A stretch of 64,000 nucleotides of DNA. It comes from Psychrobacter sp. DAB_AL43B (GTDB lineage: Bacteria; Pseudomonadota; Gammaproteobacteria; Pseudomonadales; Moraxellaceae). Location of the stretch: contig NZ_LT799838.1 of NCBI RefSeq assembly GCF_900168255.1, positions 1,488,001 through 1,552,000 of the forward strand, given 5' to 3'. Within the stretch, counting starts at the first letter, position 1, and every line of letters starts with the position of its first letter. The translations under genes and the position numbers were made by a program. Of this stretch, positions 54,805-63,695 are shown piece after piece. A model generated the notes under the pieces. That model searched no databases and was not told the DNA's origin. It worked only from the letters and a program-made list of their open reading frames with translations.

Positions 54805-54945
54805 TATAGTCAGTCCTAAATAAAAAAGTACAAATATTATAACGCGCTACTGGGATAAATTTTCCTTGCTTGCTGTGCCTGCGCAGACAGAGGCAGCGCA
54901 AAATTTGTCCCAGTAGCACTGTTTTTTTATAGTGAATCGACTATA
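54805..54945 (+). repeat. Dispersed palindromic repeat, copy E
   Basis: 141-bp copy with termini TATAGTCAGTCC and GTGAATCGACTATA. Its internal stem is the longest in the window: GCTACTGGGATAAATTTT pairs with AAAATTTGTCCCAGTAGC almost perfectly, around CTTGCTGTGCCTGCGC-AGACAGAGGC. It ends three bases before the metF terminator. Confidence 0.9.
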
Positions 54946-54947
54946 CA

Positions 54948-54978
54948 ACAAAAAACTGGCGCTCCTAAGAACGCCAGT
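54948..54978 (-). terminator. Terminator of the ahcY-metF operon
   Basis: ACTGGCG/CGCCAGT with a 10-nt loop is followed by TTTTTTG on the minus strand, 27 bases after the metF stop codon. Confidence 0.85.
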
Positions 54979-55004
54979 CATTAAATGATAAATTGAGCAA
55001 TTGT

Positions 55005-55853
55005 TTACGCAGAAAGTCCCAATGCTTCAACCAAACGTTTATTTGGCTCAACCTTATTCATGCTATAAAAATGCATGGCGGGCACGCCCTCAGCGATTAA
55101 GCGCTCACATAAGCGATAGACGACCTCAAAACCAAATTCACGAATGGCCTTGCTATCATCACCAAAATCAGCCAATTGCTTACGCACATAACGCGGAATA
55201 TCAGCGCCACAGCTATCAGCAAAGCGTACCAGATTGCTAGAGTTGGTAATCGGCATAATACCAGCAACCAATGGCTGAGCGATGGTATCGATACCACGCT
55301 TCTCTAAGGTATCACGCAAATACAGATAGCTATCGGCGTTATAGAAAAACTGCGTAATCGACGCATTGGCGCCAGCTTGGTATTTATTAACCAAGTTATC
55401 GATATCAGACTCAAAGCTACGTGCTTGAGGATGCATCTCAGGATAGGCGGCCACTTCGATATGAAAATGATCGCCTGAATGTTCACGGATAAACTTCACC
55501 AAGTCTACCGCAAACGGCAGCTCGCCCATACCAACTTGACCTGACGGCAAGTCACCACGAAGCGCTACCAGACGCTTAATGCCCAAGCTTTTATAAAGAT
55601 CCAGTAATTCAGCGATTTCCGCTTTATCATCACCGATACAAGACATATGCGGTGCAATGTCAGTATTACCGCGTACGCACAATGCTTGAACGATATCCAA
55701 AGTGCGGCTACGCGTTGAGCCGCCCGCACCGTAAGTTACCGAAAAATACGCAGGCGATAGCTTGTTCAGCTCATCATAAGTGCTGAGGAGCTTTTCGTGT
55801 CCTTGCTCGGTTTTGGCCGGAAAAAACTCAAAGGAGAAAGCAGGCTTAGTCAC
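55005..55853 (-). CDS. metF: 5,10-methylenetetrahydrofolate reductase
   Basis: MetF makes 5-methyl-THF for methionine synthesis. The start is set at GTG 55853 (VTKPAFSFEFFP): AAGGAG lies exactly seven bases upstream, and upstream codons would run into ahcY. Motifs: FSFEFFPAKTEQG, SVTYGAGGSTRSRTLD, PHMSCIGDDKAEI, LVALRGDLPSG, and FFYNADSYL. 282 residues is normal. It follows ahcY by 13 bases, so the two form an operon feeding the methyl cycle. Confidence 0.96.
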   Translation of the reverse strand: MTKPAFSFEFFPAKTEQGHEKLLSTYDELNKLSPAYFSVTYGAGGSTRSRTLDIVQALCVRGNTDIAPHMSCIGDDKAEIAELLDLYKSLGIKRLVALRGDLPSGQVGMGELPFAVDLVKFIREHSGDHFHIEVAAYPEMHPQARSFESDIDNLVNKYQAGANASITQFFYNADSYLYLRDTLEKRGIDTIAQPLVAGIMPITNSSNLVRFADSCGADIPRYVRKQLADFGDDSKAIREFGFEVVYRLCERLIAEGVPAMHFYSMNKVEPNKRLVEALGLSA

Positions 55854-55866
55854 AGTCTGGCTCCTT

Positions 55867-57291
55867 TTAGTATTTATAAGCGTCAGGCTTAAATGGACCT
55901 TCGACAGGCACACCCAAATACTCAGCTTGTTTTTCAGTCAGCTTGGTCAAAGTACCATTAAAACCAGCAACCATCGCAGCGGCCACTTCTTCGTCTAGTT
56001 TCTTCGGTAATACTTTGACGTATAAGTTTTCGGTACGCGTATCCACTGGCAATTCAGCGAATTTTTCTTCAAACAGATACATCTGTGCCAATACTTGGTT
56101 AGCAAATGAGCCGTCCATCACACGTGATGGGTGACCCGTTGCGTTACCTAGGTTCACTAAGCGACCTTCAGCAAGCAAAATCAAATAGTCGTTCTCATCG
56201 TCTGAGCGGAAGATTTGATGGACTTGTGGCTTAATCTCAACCCAGCGCCAGTTATCACGCATAAACTGAGTGTCAATTTCGGTATCAAAGTGACCGATAT
56301 TACAAACGACTGCACCAGGTTTTAGCGCCGCAAGCATATGTTTGTCACAAACATGATAGTTGCCCGTAGTGGTGACAATCATGTCGGTGTCTTCGAGTAA
56401 GCGAGTATTGATGTTTTCTGCGCCGCCAGTGTTATCGCCATTGATGTAAGGGGATAATACTTCAAAACCGTCCATACAAGCCTGCATAGCGCAGATAGGA
56501 TCAACTTCTGAAACACGGACAATCATGCCTTCTTGACGTAAGCTTTGCGTAGAGCCTTTACCAACATCACCATAACCGATAACTAAAGCGCGGCGACCAG
56601 CAAGGAACATGTCAGTAGCACGTTTGATAGCGTCATTTAAGCTATGACGGCAGCCGTATTTGTTGTCGTTTTTAGACTTGGTAACTGCATCGTTGACGTT
56701 GATCGCTGGTACTTTTAGCGACCCTTTATTTAACATCTCAACCAAGCGATGGACGCCGGTAGTGGTTTCTTCTGAGATACCATGGATATTATCAAGTAGC
56801 TCTGCATAATCATTATGAATCAAAGCAGTCAAATCGCCGCCATCATCCAAGATTAAATTGGCATCCCAAAGCTGACCTGATGCTTCACCGCCTACATGGA
56901 TTTGTTGACGTAAGCACCATTCGTATTCTTCTTCGGTTTCGCCTTTCCAAGCATAAACAGAGATACCAGCAGCAGCAATAGCAGCAGCAGCGTGGTCTTG
57001 GGTTGAGAAGATGTTACATGAGGTCCAACGTACTTCAGCACCTAGCGCAATGAGCGTCTCGATAAGAACGGCGGTCTGGATGGTCATGTGGATACAGCCA
57101 GCGATTTTCGCGCCTTTAAGCGGCTGATCCGCTTCGTAGCGACGACGCAAACCCATTAGGGCAGGCATTTCAGCTTCAGCAAGGGTAATTTCACGGCGGC
57201 CGTAATCAGCTAAGCTGATGTCAGCGACTTTATAGTCAGTGAAAGCGGGGTTGATCGTATGGGCAGATGGGGTGTTAGACACTGCGTCCAT
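55867..57291 (-). CDS. ahcY: S-adenosylhomocysteinase
   Basis: AhcY hydrolyses S-adenosylhomocysteine to adenosine and homocysteine with bound NAD. Motifs: [66 protein letters not shown] segment, [11 protein letters not shown] (NAD loop), and the C-terminal KPDAYKY. 474 residues is the long bacterial form. metF follows immediately, and a probable SAH riboswitch precedes it, so the operon should respond to accumulated SAH. Confidence 0.97.
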   Translation of the reverse strand: MDAVSNTPSAHTINPAFTDYKVADISLADYGRREITLAEAEMPALMGLRRRYEADQPLKGAKIAGCIHMTIQTAVLIETLIALGAEVRWTSCNIFSTQDHAAAAIAAAGISVYAWKGETEEEYEWCLRQQIHVGGEASGQLWDANLILDDGGDLTALIHNDYAELLDNIHGISEETTTGVHRLVEMLNKGSLKVPAINVNDAVTKSKNDNKYGCRHSLNDAIKRATDMFLAGRRALVIGYGDVGKGSTQSLRQEGMIVRVSEVDPICAMQACMDGFEVLSPYINGDNTGGAENINTRLLEDTDMIVTTTGNYHVCDKHMLAALKPGAVVCNIGHFDTEIDTQFMRDNWRWVEIKPQVHQIFRSDDENDYLILLAEGRLVNLGNATGHPSRVMDGSFANQVLAQMYLFEEKFAELPVDTRTENLYVKVLPKKLDEEVAAAMVAGFNGTLTKLTEKQAEYLGVPVEGPFKPDAYKY

Positions 57292-57336
57292 AATATGCTC
57301 CTATCAGTGGTTAATTTATGATAAAAAGAATAATAA

Positions 57337-57479
57337 CGCAGGTGCCGTTGTTATGCTGTCAAAGACTGAAATAACCAGTATCAAACAGTTTACCGAGCCT
57401 AACATGATGAATATATCAGCTTATTTTGCTTATGAAGCGCAAACATAACAATCAATTCATATGGTGCAACACCTCTCGG
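57337..57479 (-). promoter_or_regulatory. S-adenosylhomocysteine (SAH) riboswitch
   Basis: Read on the minus strand, P1 forms between CCGAG (57475-57479) and CTCGG (57393-57397). The conserved strings GTTGCACC and TTAGGCTCGGTAA, and a 3' CAACGGCACCTGCG match the SAH aptamer. AGGTG (57470-57474) pairs with CACCT (57340-57344); the classic aptamer has GAGCG/CGCTC at this place, so pairing is kept with different bases. A long AT-rich hairpin (ATGAAT/ATTCAT plus TTTGC/GCAAA) fills the variable arm. It lies 45 bases before ahcY, the usual target of this class. Confidence 0.85.
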
Positions 57480-57582
57480 AGGTCGTTATTGTAATTGATG
57501 GCAGTTAATTTGTCACCTATTGGCTGTGGAAAATAGTAAGCGCTCATGACACACAAAATTTCTTTAGATTATTGAGACCCAT

Positions 57583-57613
57583 AAAAAAGGCCACCTAATA
57601 AATAGATGACCTT
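57583..57613 (-). terminator. Terminator of the TonB-dependent receptor gene
   Basis: AAGGTCATCT pairs with AGGTGGCCTT (three G-T pairs) around a 7-nt loop and is followed by TTTTTT on the minus strand. Confidence 0.75.
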
Positions 57614-57653
57614 AATTATTAATAATAGGGTTTGCAATTTGGGCTAAGTAATT

Positions 57654-59564
57654 TTAGAACCAGTTATAGGTTAATGAGGTAAAGAAATTAATACCGTCAG
57701 TATTATAGTCTGGCACCGTAATGTATTTCTCATTGGTGATATTATTTAAACGAGCAGTCATAGTGAGGTCATCTGTCAGTTGGTAATTACCACTGATATT
57801 CAACAGCCCATAATTATCGACAGGTTGGGTTTCACCGTTATCATTATAATAATCGCCTACATATTCATATTCAGCACGAATATCTAAGCTTGGTAGACGA
57901 TAGCCAGCGTATATCAAACCTTTATGTTCAGGACGAATTTTTAGGAATTTTCCGTCATTGCTGCCGCCAGTATCGTTTTTAGCCTGCTGATAATCATAGC
58001 TACCGCCGAACAGATAGTTATCGACTATCCAATCTGATGTTAAGGTAACGCCTTCAATTTTTGCCTTATCGACGTTTTCACTGCCACCTGCCCAAGGGTT
58101 ATTGGCCGTTGGTTTTGCGACATAACTGATTAAATCATCGACTTTATTGTGATAGCCAGTCAAACGCGTCGACTGAAGGTTGTTATCATATTCAATAAAA
58201 GCTTCATAGTTGTCGCTGTTTTCGGGCTTTAAATCAGCGTTCCCTGAGCCGGGGTAGTAAAGGTCGTTAAATGAAGGAGCGCGAAACCCTTTTGCGTAGC
58301 TTACACCAAGACGAAGATTGGGGTTGATGTGATAAGCACCACCTAAATTATAAGTGGTTTGGTCACCATACTGAGAGTTGTCATCAAAGCGTAAGTTAGC
58401 TTGTGCATCGAATTGGTTATTGGTCATTACATAGCCCAAAAATGCACTGGTAACGTCACGGTCATCGATTTCATAAGCCGTCGTATCGATACTTTGGTTT
58501 AAATATTCCACGCCATAGACACCTTTACCGACAGGCAAAGTATGTTGTCCAACCAAGCTTATTTGATCTTGCTTAGTGTCGTAGCGGCTACTATAGGCAC
58601 TATGGTCATCAATTTTATCGATAGAATGACCGTATTGTAATTTAACTGAAGAGTCTGTGAGATAACGCCAGTCAATAAAAACTTGGGCCGCGCCATTTTC
58701 TTGATTAGAATAGACATTGGCCAAATCGGTACTGTCGTACTCAGTGGTTGATTTGCTATATAGCGCACTTGCTCCAGCTGACCACTGCTCATTGATACGT
58801 TGGGTTAAAGCAGCGCTAAAGTTGTCGCTCTCAAAACCATCGTCATCACTGTTGTAGTTATAGATATTTGAAGGTAGGGCGGCATTGAAGCCGTCTGTTT
58901 CATTGTGACTGGCTGAAAGGCTCAATGCCGTGCCATTGTCATTGGTAAACTGAGCACTAGCACCGTACAGATATTGATTATGAGAGCCGACGCCAGCAGT
59001 CACTGAAAGATTGGTTTTTTTAACATTTGAACCTTTAGTAAAGACTTGAATGACACCGCCCATCGCATCGGCACCGTAAATACTGGAACCTGAGGCGCCA
59101 TACAATATTTCGATACGGTCAATTTGATCAGCAGGAAGTAGTTGCAGCGAAGCGCCTCCATCACTTACAGAGCTATAACGTATGCCATCGATAAGCACCA
59201 ATATTTGCTTATTATCATAACCGCGCATATAAAAGTTTGAAACCTTGCCAACACCGCCATTGCTGTAATGACTAAATCCCGGCTGACGCTTTAATACATC
59301 AAGGGCACTTTGACCTTGATAACGTTGCAATTCTTCGCTATCGATTACACGAGTTTGGGCGATAACGTTGCTCGTCTTAGTGGGCGTACGCGTCGCTGTT
59401 ACGACGATTTTATCAAGCTCAACTTCTGGTAGCTCGCTATCATTCATGGCGCTGACGATATTTAGTTCATTAGTGGTAGCTGTTGCATTCATGGCAAATA
59501 CGCTAAGCGTGCTTAAAATACATAACCGAAGATAGGTAGTCGAAGATGTACGTGATAAAGCCAT
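57654..59564 (-). CDS. BtuB-like TonB-dependent outer-membrane receptor
   Basis: A signal peptide (start ATG 59564, MALSRTSS, with GGAA upstream; a TTG seven codons earlier is less likely) precedes a TonB box-like DKIVVTATR, a plug domain (about 50-160) and a beta-barrel ending in Phe (YNWF), as needed for BAM insertion. The compact ~636-residue size and plug sequence (DVLKRQPGF, MRGYDNKQILVLIDGIRY, IEILYGASGSSIYGADAMGGVIQVFT) are closest to BtuB-type receptors. The ligand (cobalamin, a metal chelate or other) cannot be fixed; no cobalamin riboswitch is seen upstream. Confidence 0.88.
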   Translation of the reverse strand: MALSRTSSTTYLRLCILSTLSVFAMNATATTNELNIVSAMNDSELPEVELDKIVVTATRTPTKTSNVIAQTRVIDSEELQRYQGQSALDVLKRQPGFSHYSNGGVGKVSNFYMRGYDNKQILVLIDGIRYSSVSDGGASLQLLPADQIDRIEILYGASGSSIYGADAMGGVIQVFTKGSNVKKTNLSVTAGVGSHNQYLYGASAQFTNDNGTALSLSASHNETDGFNAALPSNIYNYNSDDDGFESDNFSAALTQRINEQWSAGASALYSKSTTEYDSTDLANVYSNQENGAAQVFIDWRYLTDSSVKLQYGHSIDKIDDHSAYSSRYDTKQDQISLVGQHTLPVGKGVYGVEYLNQSIDTTAYEIDDRDVTSAFLGYVMTNNQFDAQANLRFDDNSQYGDQTTYNLGGAYHINPNLRLGVSYAKGFRAPSFNDLYYPGSGNADLKPENSDNYEAFIEYDNNLQSTRLTGYHNKVDDLISYVAKPTANNPWAGGSENVDKAKIEGVTLTSDWIVDNYLFGGSYDYQQAKNDTGGSNDGKFLKIRPEHKGLIYAGYRLPSLDIRAEYEYVGDYYNDNGETQPVDNYGLLNISGNYQLTDDLTMTARLNNITNEKYITVPDYNTDGINFFTSLTYNWF

Positions 59565-59585
59565 ATTTAATTCCAAATTGGTCAA

Positions 59586-59975
59586 ATAAATAAGATACAG
59601 AAGAGAGAGCCAAGAAGTTAAAAATTACAAAAAGTAATAAATAGATTACACGTCGCCATTATCTATAAAAGTGCTCGACTTATAAACCACTTTAACCTAA
59701 TTTTTATTCATCATAAGGTGAATATCTCTCAAGGTTGGCTGGTCTTTATTGGCTTAACTGCTATCAGCGACTCTTACAAGGTTATTAGATAATGTTGTTG
59801 ACGAGTGATGATGGTTTTTATCATCAAGATTGCTATGTCGTTTATAAAAAGTGAAAGCGTCGTAGGCATAACACGTTTCGCCATAAAAACACGCAATCAA
59901 AAGCATTGCTGTCATAAATAATTGCTATTATAGTGGCAGATTTTATCTGTTTTTCGTTATGCCATTCATAAAGCT
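59586..59975. other. Divergent promoter region of receptor and MscS genes
   Basis: 390 AT-rich bases. I looked on the minus strand for a cobalamin riboswitch, Fur box and Zur box and found no convincing match. No gene is present. Confidence 0.5.
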
Positions 59976-61943
59976 ATGAGGTTTGTTTTGTCTATTAAGC
60001 GTAATCTGAGTACTAGTTCCTCGCAATCTCCATCTTCATTAATATTATTAACTAAGACACCGCTAATGGTGATCGCATTTCTTATCGTCATGATATTAAG
60101 TGTCATCACGCCACATAGTGCGCTGGCCGCTGAAGCGAGCATACTGGGTGTGGGTGGTACAAAAACGGAAGAAGGAGCTGATACATCGATACCGGATTCA
60201 TTTGGACGTGATACGCCGCGTCATACTGTACAAGGGTTTCTCAATGCGCTGGGAGAAAACGATTATCTGCTGGCGAGTAATTATTTAAATTTATCTAAGT
60301 CTGATAATCCGACTACAATCGTGCGGCAGTTTAAACAAGCCCTTGATGCGGGTGGCCGTTTTCAGCCTGATTTGCAAATTAATAATACGCCTGAAGGCAA
60401 TTTAACCGATCAGTTACCGCCAAGCCAAGAAAATGTGGGTGTCATCAACGTCAGTGATAAAAGTGTACCGCTGGTACTTGAAAGAGTGGTTTCTAAGCAA
60501 GGGGAACAATACTGGCAGTTTTCTACTGATACGCTCAGCTCAATACCAGAAGTCATAGAAAATTCTGAACCCACTTTAGTCTCTCGCTATACCATTGATT
60601 CTTTAGAAGGTAAAAAGCTATTCGGCTATCAGTTGGCTGACTTGGTAGCCGCTTTGGCGATGACTATCAGCAGTTTTTTATTCACTTATATTGCCGTATG
60701 GCTACTGTATCATTTGTTAAAACTCACTTATCCTCGTGTCCGTGGTGTACCACTGCCATTGCCAGATAGAGTCATATTGCCGTTGGCTGTGGTGATTATG
60801 GCACTGATTTTATCTGAGGTGATGGTTTACGCTGGCGTGTCAGTGACCTTGCGCGAGCCGGTCAACCGCTTCGCTGAGATTGCTTCGTGGGTAGCGATAA
60901 CGTGGTTGTTATTACGCATTATCGATGCCTTATTTACCCGTGCAGTGAATTTAAGCTATAAGAAGAACTATACTGAACGGGTCTCAATTTTGGGACTGCT
61001 ACGCAAAATCGTCAAAGCGCTGCTGTTGATATTTGCAGTCATCGTCACCTTCGGAAATTTGGGCTTTGATCTAACGACTGGTATTGCCGCATTAGGGGTA
61101 GGTGGTTTAGCGTTAGCATTAGGTGCGCAAAAGACCATCGAAAACTTAGTAGGCAGTGTCGTGGTGGTGGCCGATTCGCCCGTACGCATCGGCGACTATT
61201 GTAAATTTGGTACTTATGAGGGTACTGTCATCGATATTGGTATTCGTTCATCACGCGTGCGTACCTTGACCCGTACTATCGTCACCGTACCTAACGGTGA
61301 TTTTTCTTCGATGCAAATTGAAAACTTTACCTCGCGTGATATGTTCCGCTTTTTACATCAGCTATATATCAAACGTACGGCTGATATCGACGTTGTTTTC
61401 CAAATGGTTAAGCACTTGGATAAGTTTTTGGATGAACACGAGTTGACCAACCAAGAATGGAATCAGGTCAATATTTTAGAGTTACGTCAAGATTGCTATA
61501 TTATTCAATTACAAGCCTACGTCAATGCTAGCGGTATTATTGAATTCTACGACAAGCAAAACGTGTTATTCGTTGATCTGTTAATGCAAGTTAGAAAATA
61601 TGATGTAGAGCATGCCTTGCCAACACAGCAGCTTATTGTCAAGCAACCAGAACTTCTGGCTCAATTAGAACATGAAGGCGAAAGTGAGGCAGCTGACAAG
61701 AAAGCTGATCAAAAAATTGCTGCTGCTGATAAGCCGCAAGCGGTTAATTTAAGCAAAGATGTGGATACTATTGATAATGAGCAGATAATAGAGAAACCCA
61801 AAGATACCTTAAAAAAGCACATGGTGGATAATAGATACAAACACATTCATAAAAATCGCGGTTATGCTTTAGCGAGATTAAAGTTCAAACAGGTAAAAAA
61901 GAGCTTTCGATTTCCTAAAGTCAAAAACCATGTAGTGAAATAG
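59976..61943 (+). CDS. MscS-family mechanosensitive channel (large type)
   Basis: The 655-residue protein has a signal-like first helix, a periplasmic domain (about 50-215), then four or five hydrophobic segments and the conserved MscS pore and beta domain: GIAALGVGGLALALGAQKTIENLVGS, ADSPVRIGDYCKFG, GTVIDIGIRSSRVRTL and IVTVPNGDFSS. Pore-helix Gly/Ala packing is visible. It should release ions on membrane tension in hypo-osmotic shock. The last ~90 residues are a Lys/Asp-rich cytoplasmic tail of unknown role. Confidence 0.93.
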   Translation: MRFVLSIKRNLSTSSSQSPSSLILLTKTPLMVIAFLIVMILSVITPHSALAAEASILGVGGTKTEEGADTSIPDSFGRDTPRHTVQGFLNALGENDYLLASNYLNLSKSDNPTTIVRQFKQALDAGGRFQPDLQINNTPEGNLTDQLPPSQENVGVINVSDKSVPLVLERVVSKQGEQYWQFSTDTLSSIPEVIENSEPTLVSRYTIDSLEGKKLFGYQLADLVAALAMTISSFLFTYIAVWLLYHLLKLTYPRVRGVPLPLPDRVILPLAVVIMALILSEVMVYAGVSVTLREPVNRFAEIASWVAITWLLLRIIDALFTRAVNLSYKKNYTERVSILGLLRKIVKALLLIFAVIVTFGNLGFDLTTGIAALGVGGLALALGAQKTIENLVGSVVVVADSPVRIGDYCKFGTYEGTVIDIGIRSSRVRTLTRTIVTVPNGDFSSMQIENFTSRDMFRFLHQLYIKRTADIDVVFQMVKHLDKFLDEHELTNQEWNQVNILELRQDCYIIQLQAYVNASGIIEFYDKQNVLFVDLLMQVRKYDVEHALPTQQLIVKQPELLAQLEHEGESEAADKKADQKIAAADKPQAVNLSKDVDTIDNEQIIEKPKDTLKKHMVDNRYKHIHKNRGYALARLKFKQVKKSFRFPKVKNHVVK

Positions 61944-61947
61944 CCTA

Positions 61948-62625
61948 TTATACTGGCAGAGCTTTTCTATTATTCAGCCAGCCATAATGTGACCATAGTA
62001 GTAAACTAGCAGCACTGCGATGTGGCGACCACTCTTTAGTTGCTGTCTCTAATTGCTTTGGCGTTGGGCGTTCTGCTAAGCCTAATAAATGCATCGCAGC
62101 GACTTTAATCGCTAAATCATCGACAGCGAGTACATCAGATCGCCCCAAAGAGAATAATAAATACATCTCGGCAGTCCAACGGCCAATGCCAACGACGGCA
62201 GTGAGTGTTTTAAGCACCTCGTTATCACTCATTGTGGTCAATGCTTCAAAATCGATATCATGCTCAACCAATGAGCGCGCATAACGAATTTTTTGTTTAG
62301 ATAGACCTTGTGCTCGCAATATATCGTCTTCTACCTGAATAATCGTTTGCGGTGAGGTGAGGTTAGCGTCAAGCAGTTTTTTCCAAATGCTGGAAGCCGC
62401 CGCTACGGAGAGTTGTTGACCCACCATCGCTCTTAGTAGCTGCTCAAAGCCACCGGTATTACGTCGTAAGTCTGGTACGCCCACTTGATCGTAGATAGGA
62501 GCAAATCTTGGCTCAATAGCGATCAGTGCGTTGATGTGAAGCTTTAGCTGTTCAGTCGTTTCCGTTATTTCAACGGCGTCGATGTTTTCAGCGCTTTCAG
62601 TAGTCTCAATGATTTGTAAGCTCAT
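61948..62625 (-). CDS. AlkA-type DNA-3-methyladenine glycosylase
   Basis: This HhH-GPD superfamily protein of 225 residues removes alkylated purines from DNA. Seen: MVGQQLSVAAASSIWKKL, the helix-hairpin-helix LTAVVGIGRWTAEMYLLFSLGR, and the catalytic Asp in DVLAVDDLAIK. It lacks the N-terminal AlkA domain, as in the short MAG/AlkA2 type. Its stop lies four bases from the convergent mscS-family stop. With the alkyltransferase at 19 kb it gives two independent alkylation-repair enzymes. Confidence 0.92.
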   Translation of the reverse strand: MSLQIIETTESAENIDAVEITETTEQLKLHINALIAIEPRFAPIYDQVGVPDLRRNTGGFEQLLRAMVGQQLSVAAASSIWKKLLDANLTSPQTIIQVEDDILRAQGLSKQKIRYARSLVEHDIDFEALTTMSDNEVLKTLTAVVGIGRWTAEMYLLFSLGRSDVLAVDDLAIKVAAMHLLGLAERPTPKQLETATKEWSPHRSAASLLLWSHYGWLNNRKALPV

Positions 62626-62675
62626 GACAGACTTATCCTATATGGTTAAAGCTATTCAACATGAATGAAGCTATT

Positions 62676-62751
62676 TATAGTCGATTAACCATAAAATTCA
62701 TACCAGCAGAATGTTATGACAATCGTACGTATTTTATTTTGAATTACTATA
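62676..62751 (-). repeat. Dispersed palindromic repeat, copy F (internally deleted)
   Basis: 76 bp. It keeps both termini (TATAGTCGATTAACC and GAATTACTATA) and one arm (ATACGTACGATTGTCATAAC in reverse) but lacks the core loop and the other stem arm. It lies between the glycosylase and Smr genes. Confidence 0.75.
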
Positions 62752-62772
62752 ATATAGATTAAATACAGCTAT

Positions 62773-62804
62773 AAAAAAGGACTGCACATATGCAGTCCTT
62801 TTTT
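62773..62804 (-). terminator. Terminator of the Smr gene
   Basis: AAAAAAGGACTGCA pairs with TGCAGTCCTTTTTT around a 4-nt loop, 19 bases after the Smr stop codon; it could work in both directions. Confidence 0.88.
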
Positions 62805-62822
62805 GTTCCTAAACCAAAAAGC

Positions 62823-63554
62823 CTATTCGTCATCTGTTCTAGATTTTTTTAATAATACCAATACGGCGCCATTGCCACCGTCTTTTGGTGGGGCTGAGCA
62901 AAATGCCAATACTTCTGGCAATTGACGTAACCAACCATTGACGCAGGTTTTGAGAATCGCTTCACTACCTTTACCATGGACAATTTTTACCATAGTTTCG
63001 TTATTTTGCTTTGCTTGGCTGAGCAGTTGAGTCATTGCAACTCGCGCTTCTTCAATCGTACAGCCATGAATATCAACCGCATCATACCAACGTAATTTAC
63101 CCTGTTTTAATTGGGTAAATACTTTGGTTTGTAGCGTTGGATTTTTATAAGATAAGTAGGCTTCACCAGCGACAGGATTAAGGAGCGCTTGCATGTCCGA
63201 TAAGCCAGCACCTAAGTCTGCACCTTCACTACCTTGGGCGGCTGCACGCTTTGACAGCGTCGCTGCGTCAGGTTTTTTGGCTTTTGCTGCATTGGCCGGT
63301 GAGCGCACGTTTTTATCATCGAGCTGATTGACGCCATGCATCGCTTGCATAAACAATACTTTATCATCGTCGATATGCTCAGAGTCTAACTGTTTAACAG
63401 TCTTTTTGACTTGTTTTTGGGTCAATAGCGACACAGGCTCAGTTGGTTTTCCATTGTCGCCATCAGGTGAGGTGGTATCACGACCTTTGCTTAGTTGACC
63501 TTTAAGTTCTTTAAGTTGGTCTTGCATTTCTTTTGAAAACAGAGAGTTTGACAT
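62823..63554 (-). CDS. Smr-domain protein
   Basis: The 243-residue protein has a polar, coiled N-terminal half and a C-terminal Smr domain (about 155-240) with DIHGCTIEEARVAM (D-x-H-G), VHGKGS and the final CSAPPKDGGNGAVLVLL. Smr domains nick or cleave DNA or RNA; stand-alone SmrA/SmrB-type proteins in gammaproteobacteria include ribosome-rescue nucleases, so either DNA or mRNA could be the target. It lies upstream of trpC on the same strand. Confidence 0.9.
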   Translation of the reverse strand: MSNSLFSKEMQDQLKELKGQLSKGRDTTSPDGDNGKPTEPVSLLTQKQVKKTVKQLDSEHIDDDKVLFMQAMHGVNQLDDKNVRSPANAAKAKKPDAATLSKRAAAQGSEGADLGAGLSDMQALLNPVAGEAYLSYKNPTLQTKVFTQLKQGKLRWYDAVDIHGCTIEEARVAMTQLLSQAKQNNETMVKIVHGKGSEAILKTCVNGWLRQLPEVLAFCSAPPKDGGNGAVLVLLKKSRTDDE

Positions 63555-63695
63555 AATAATTAATGTATCGTTGGTTAGTGAGTGAATGTACTAATGATTG
63601 ACCAAGTAATAAAGCCAATTAATAGAGTGATCAGTATCATGCTGGCTTTGTTTAAACCACCTAAGCTATTTGACTTTAAGCTGTTTTAACTTACT

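Noticed and set aside
59586..59975. Possible cobalamin riboswitch upstream of the BtuB-like receptor
   Set aside because: Only a TGCCACT word is found, far upstream and without the conserved aptamer body.
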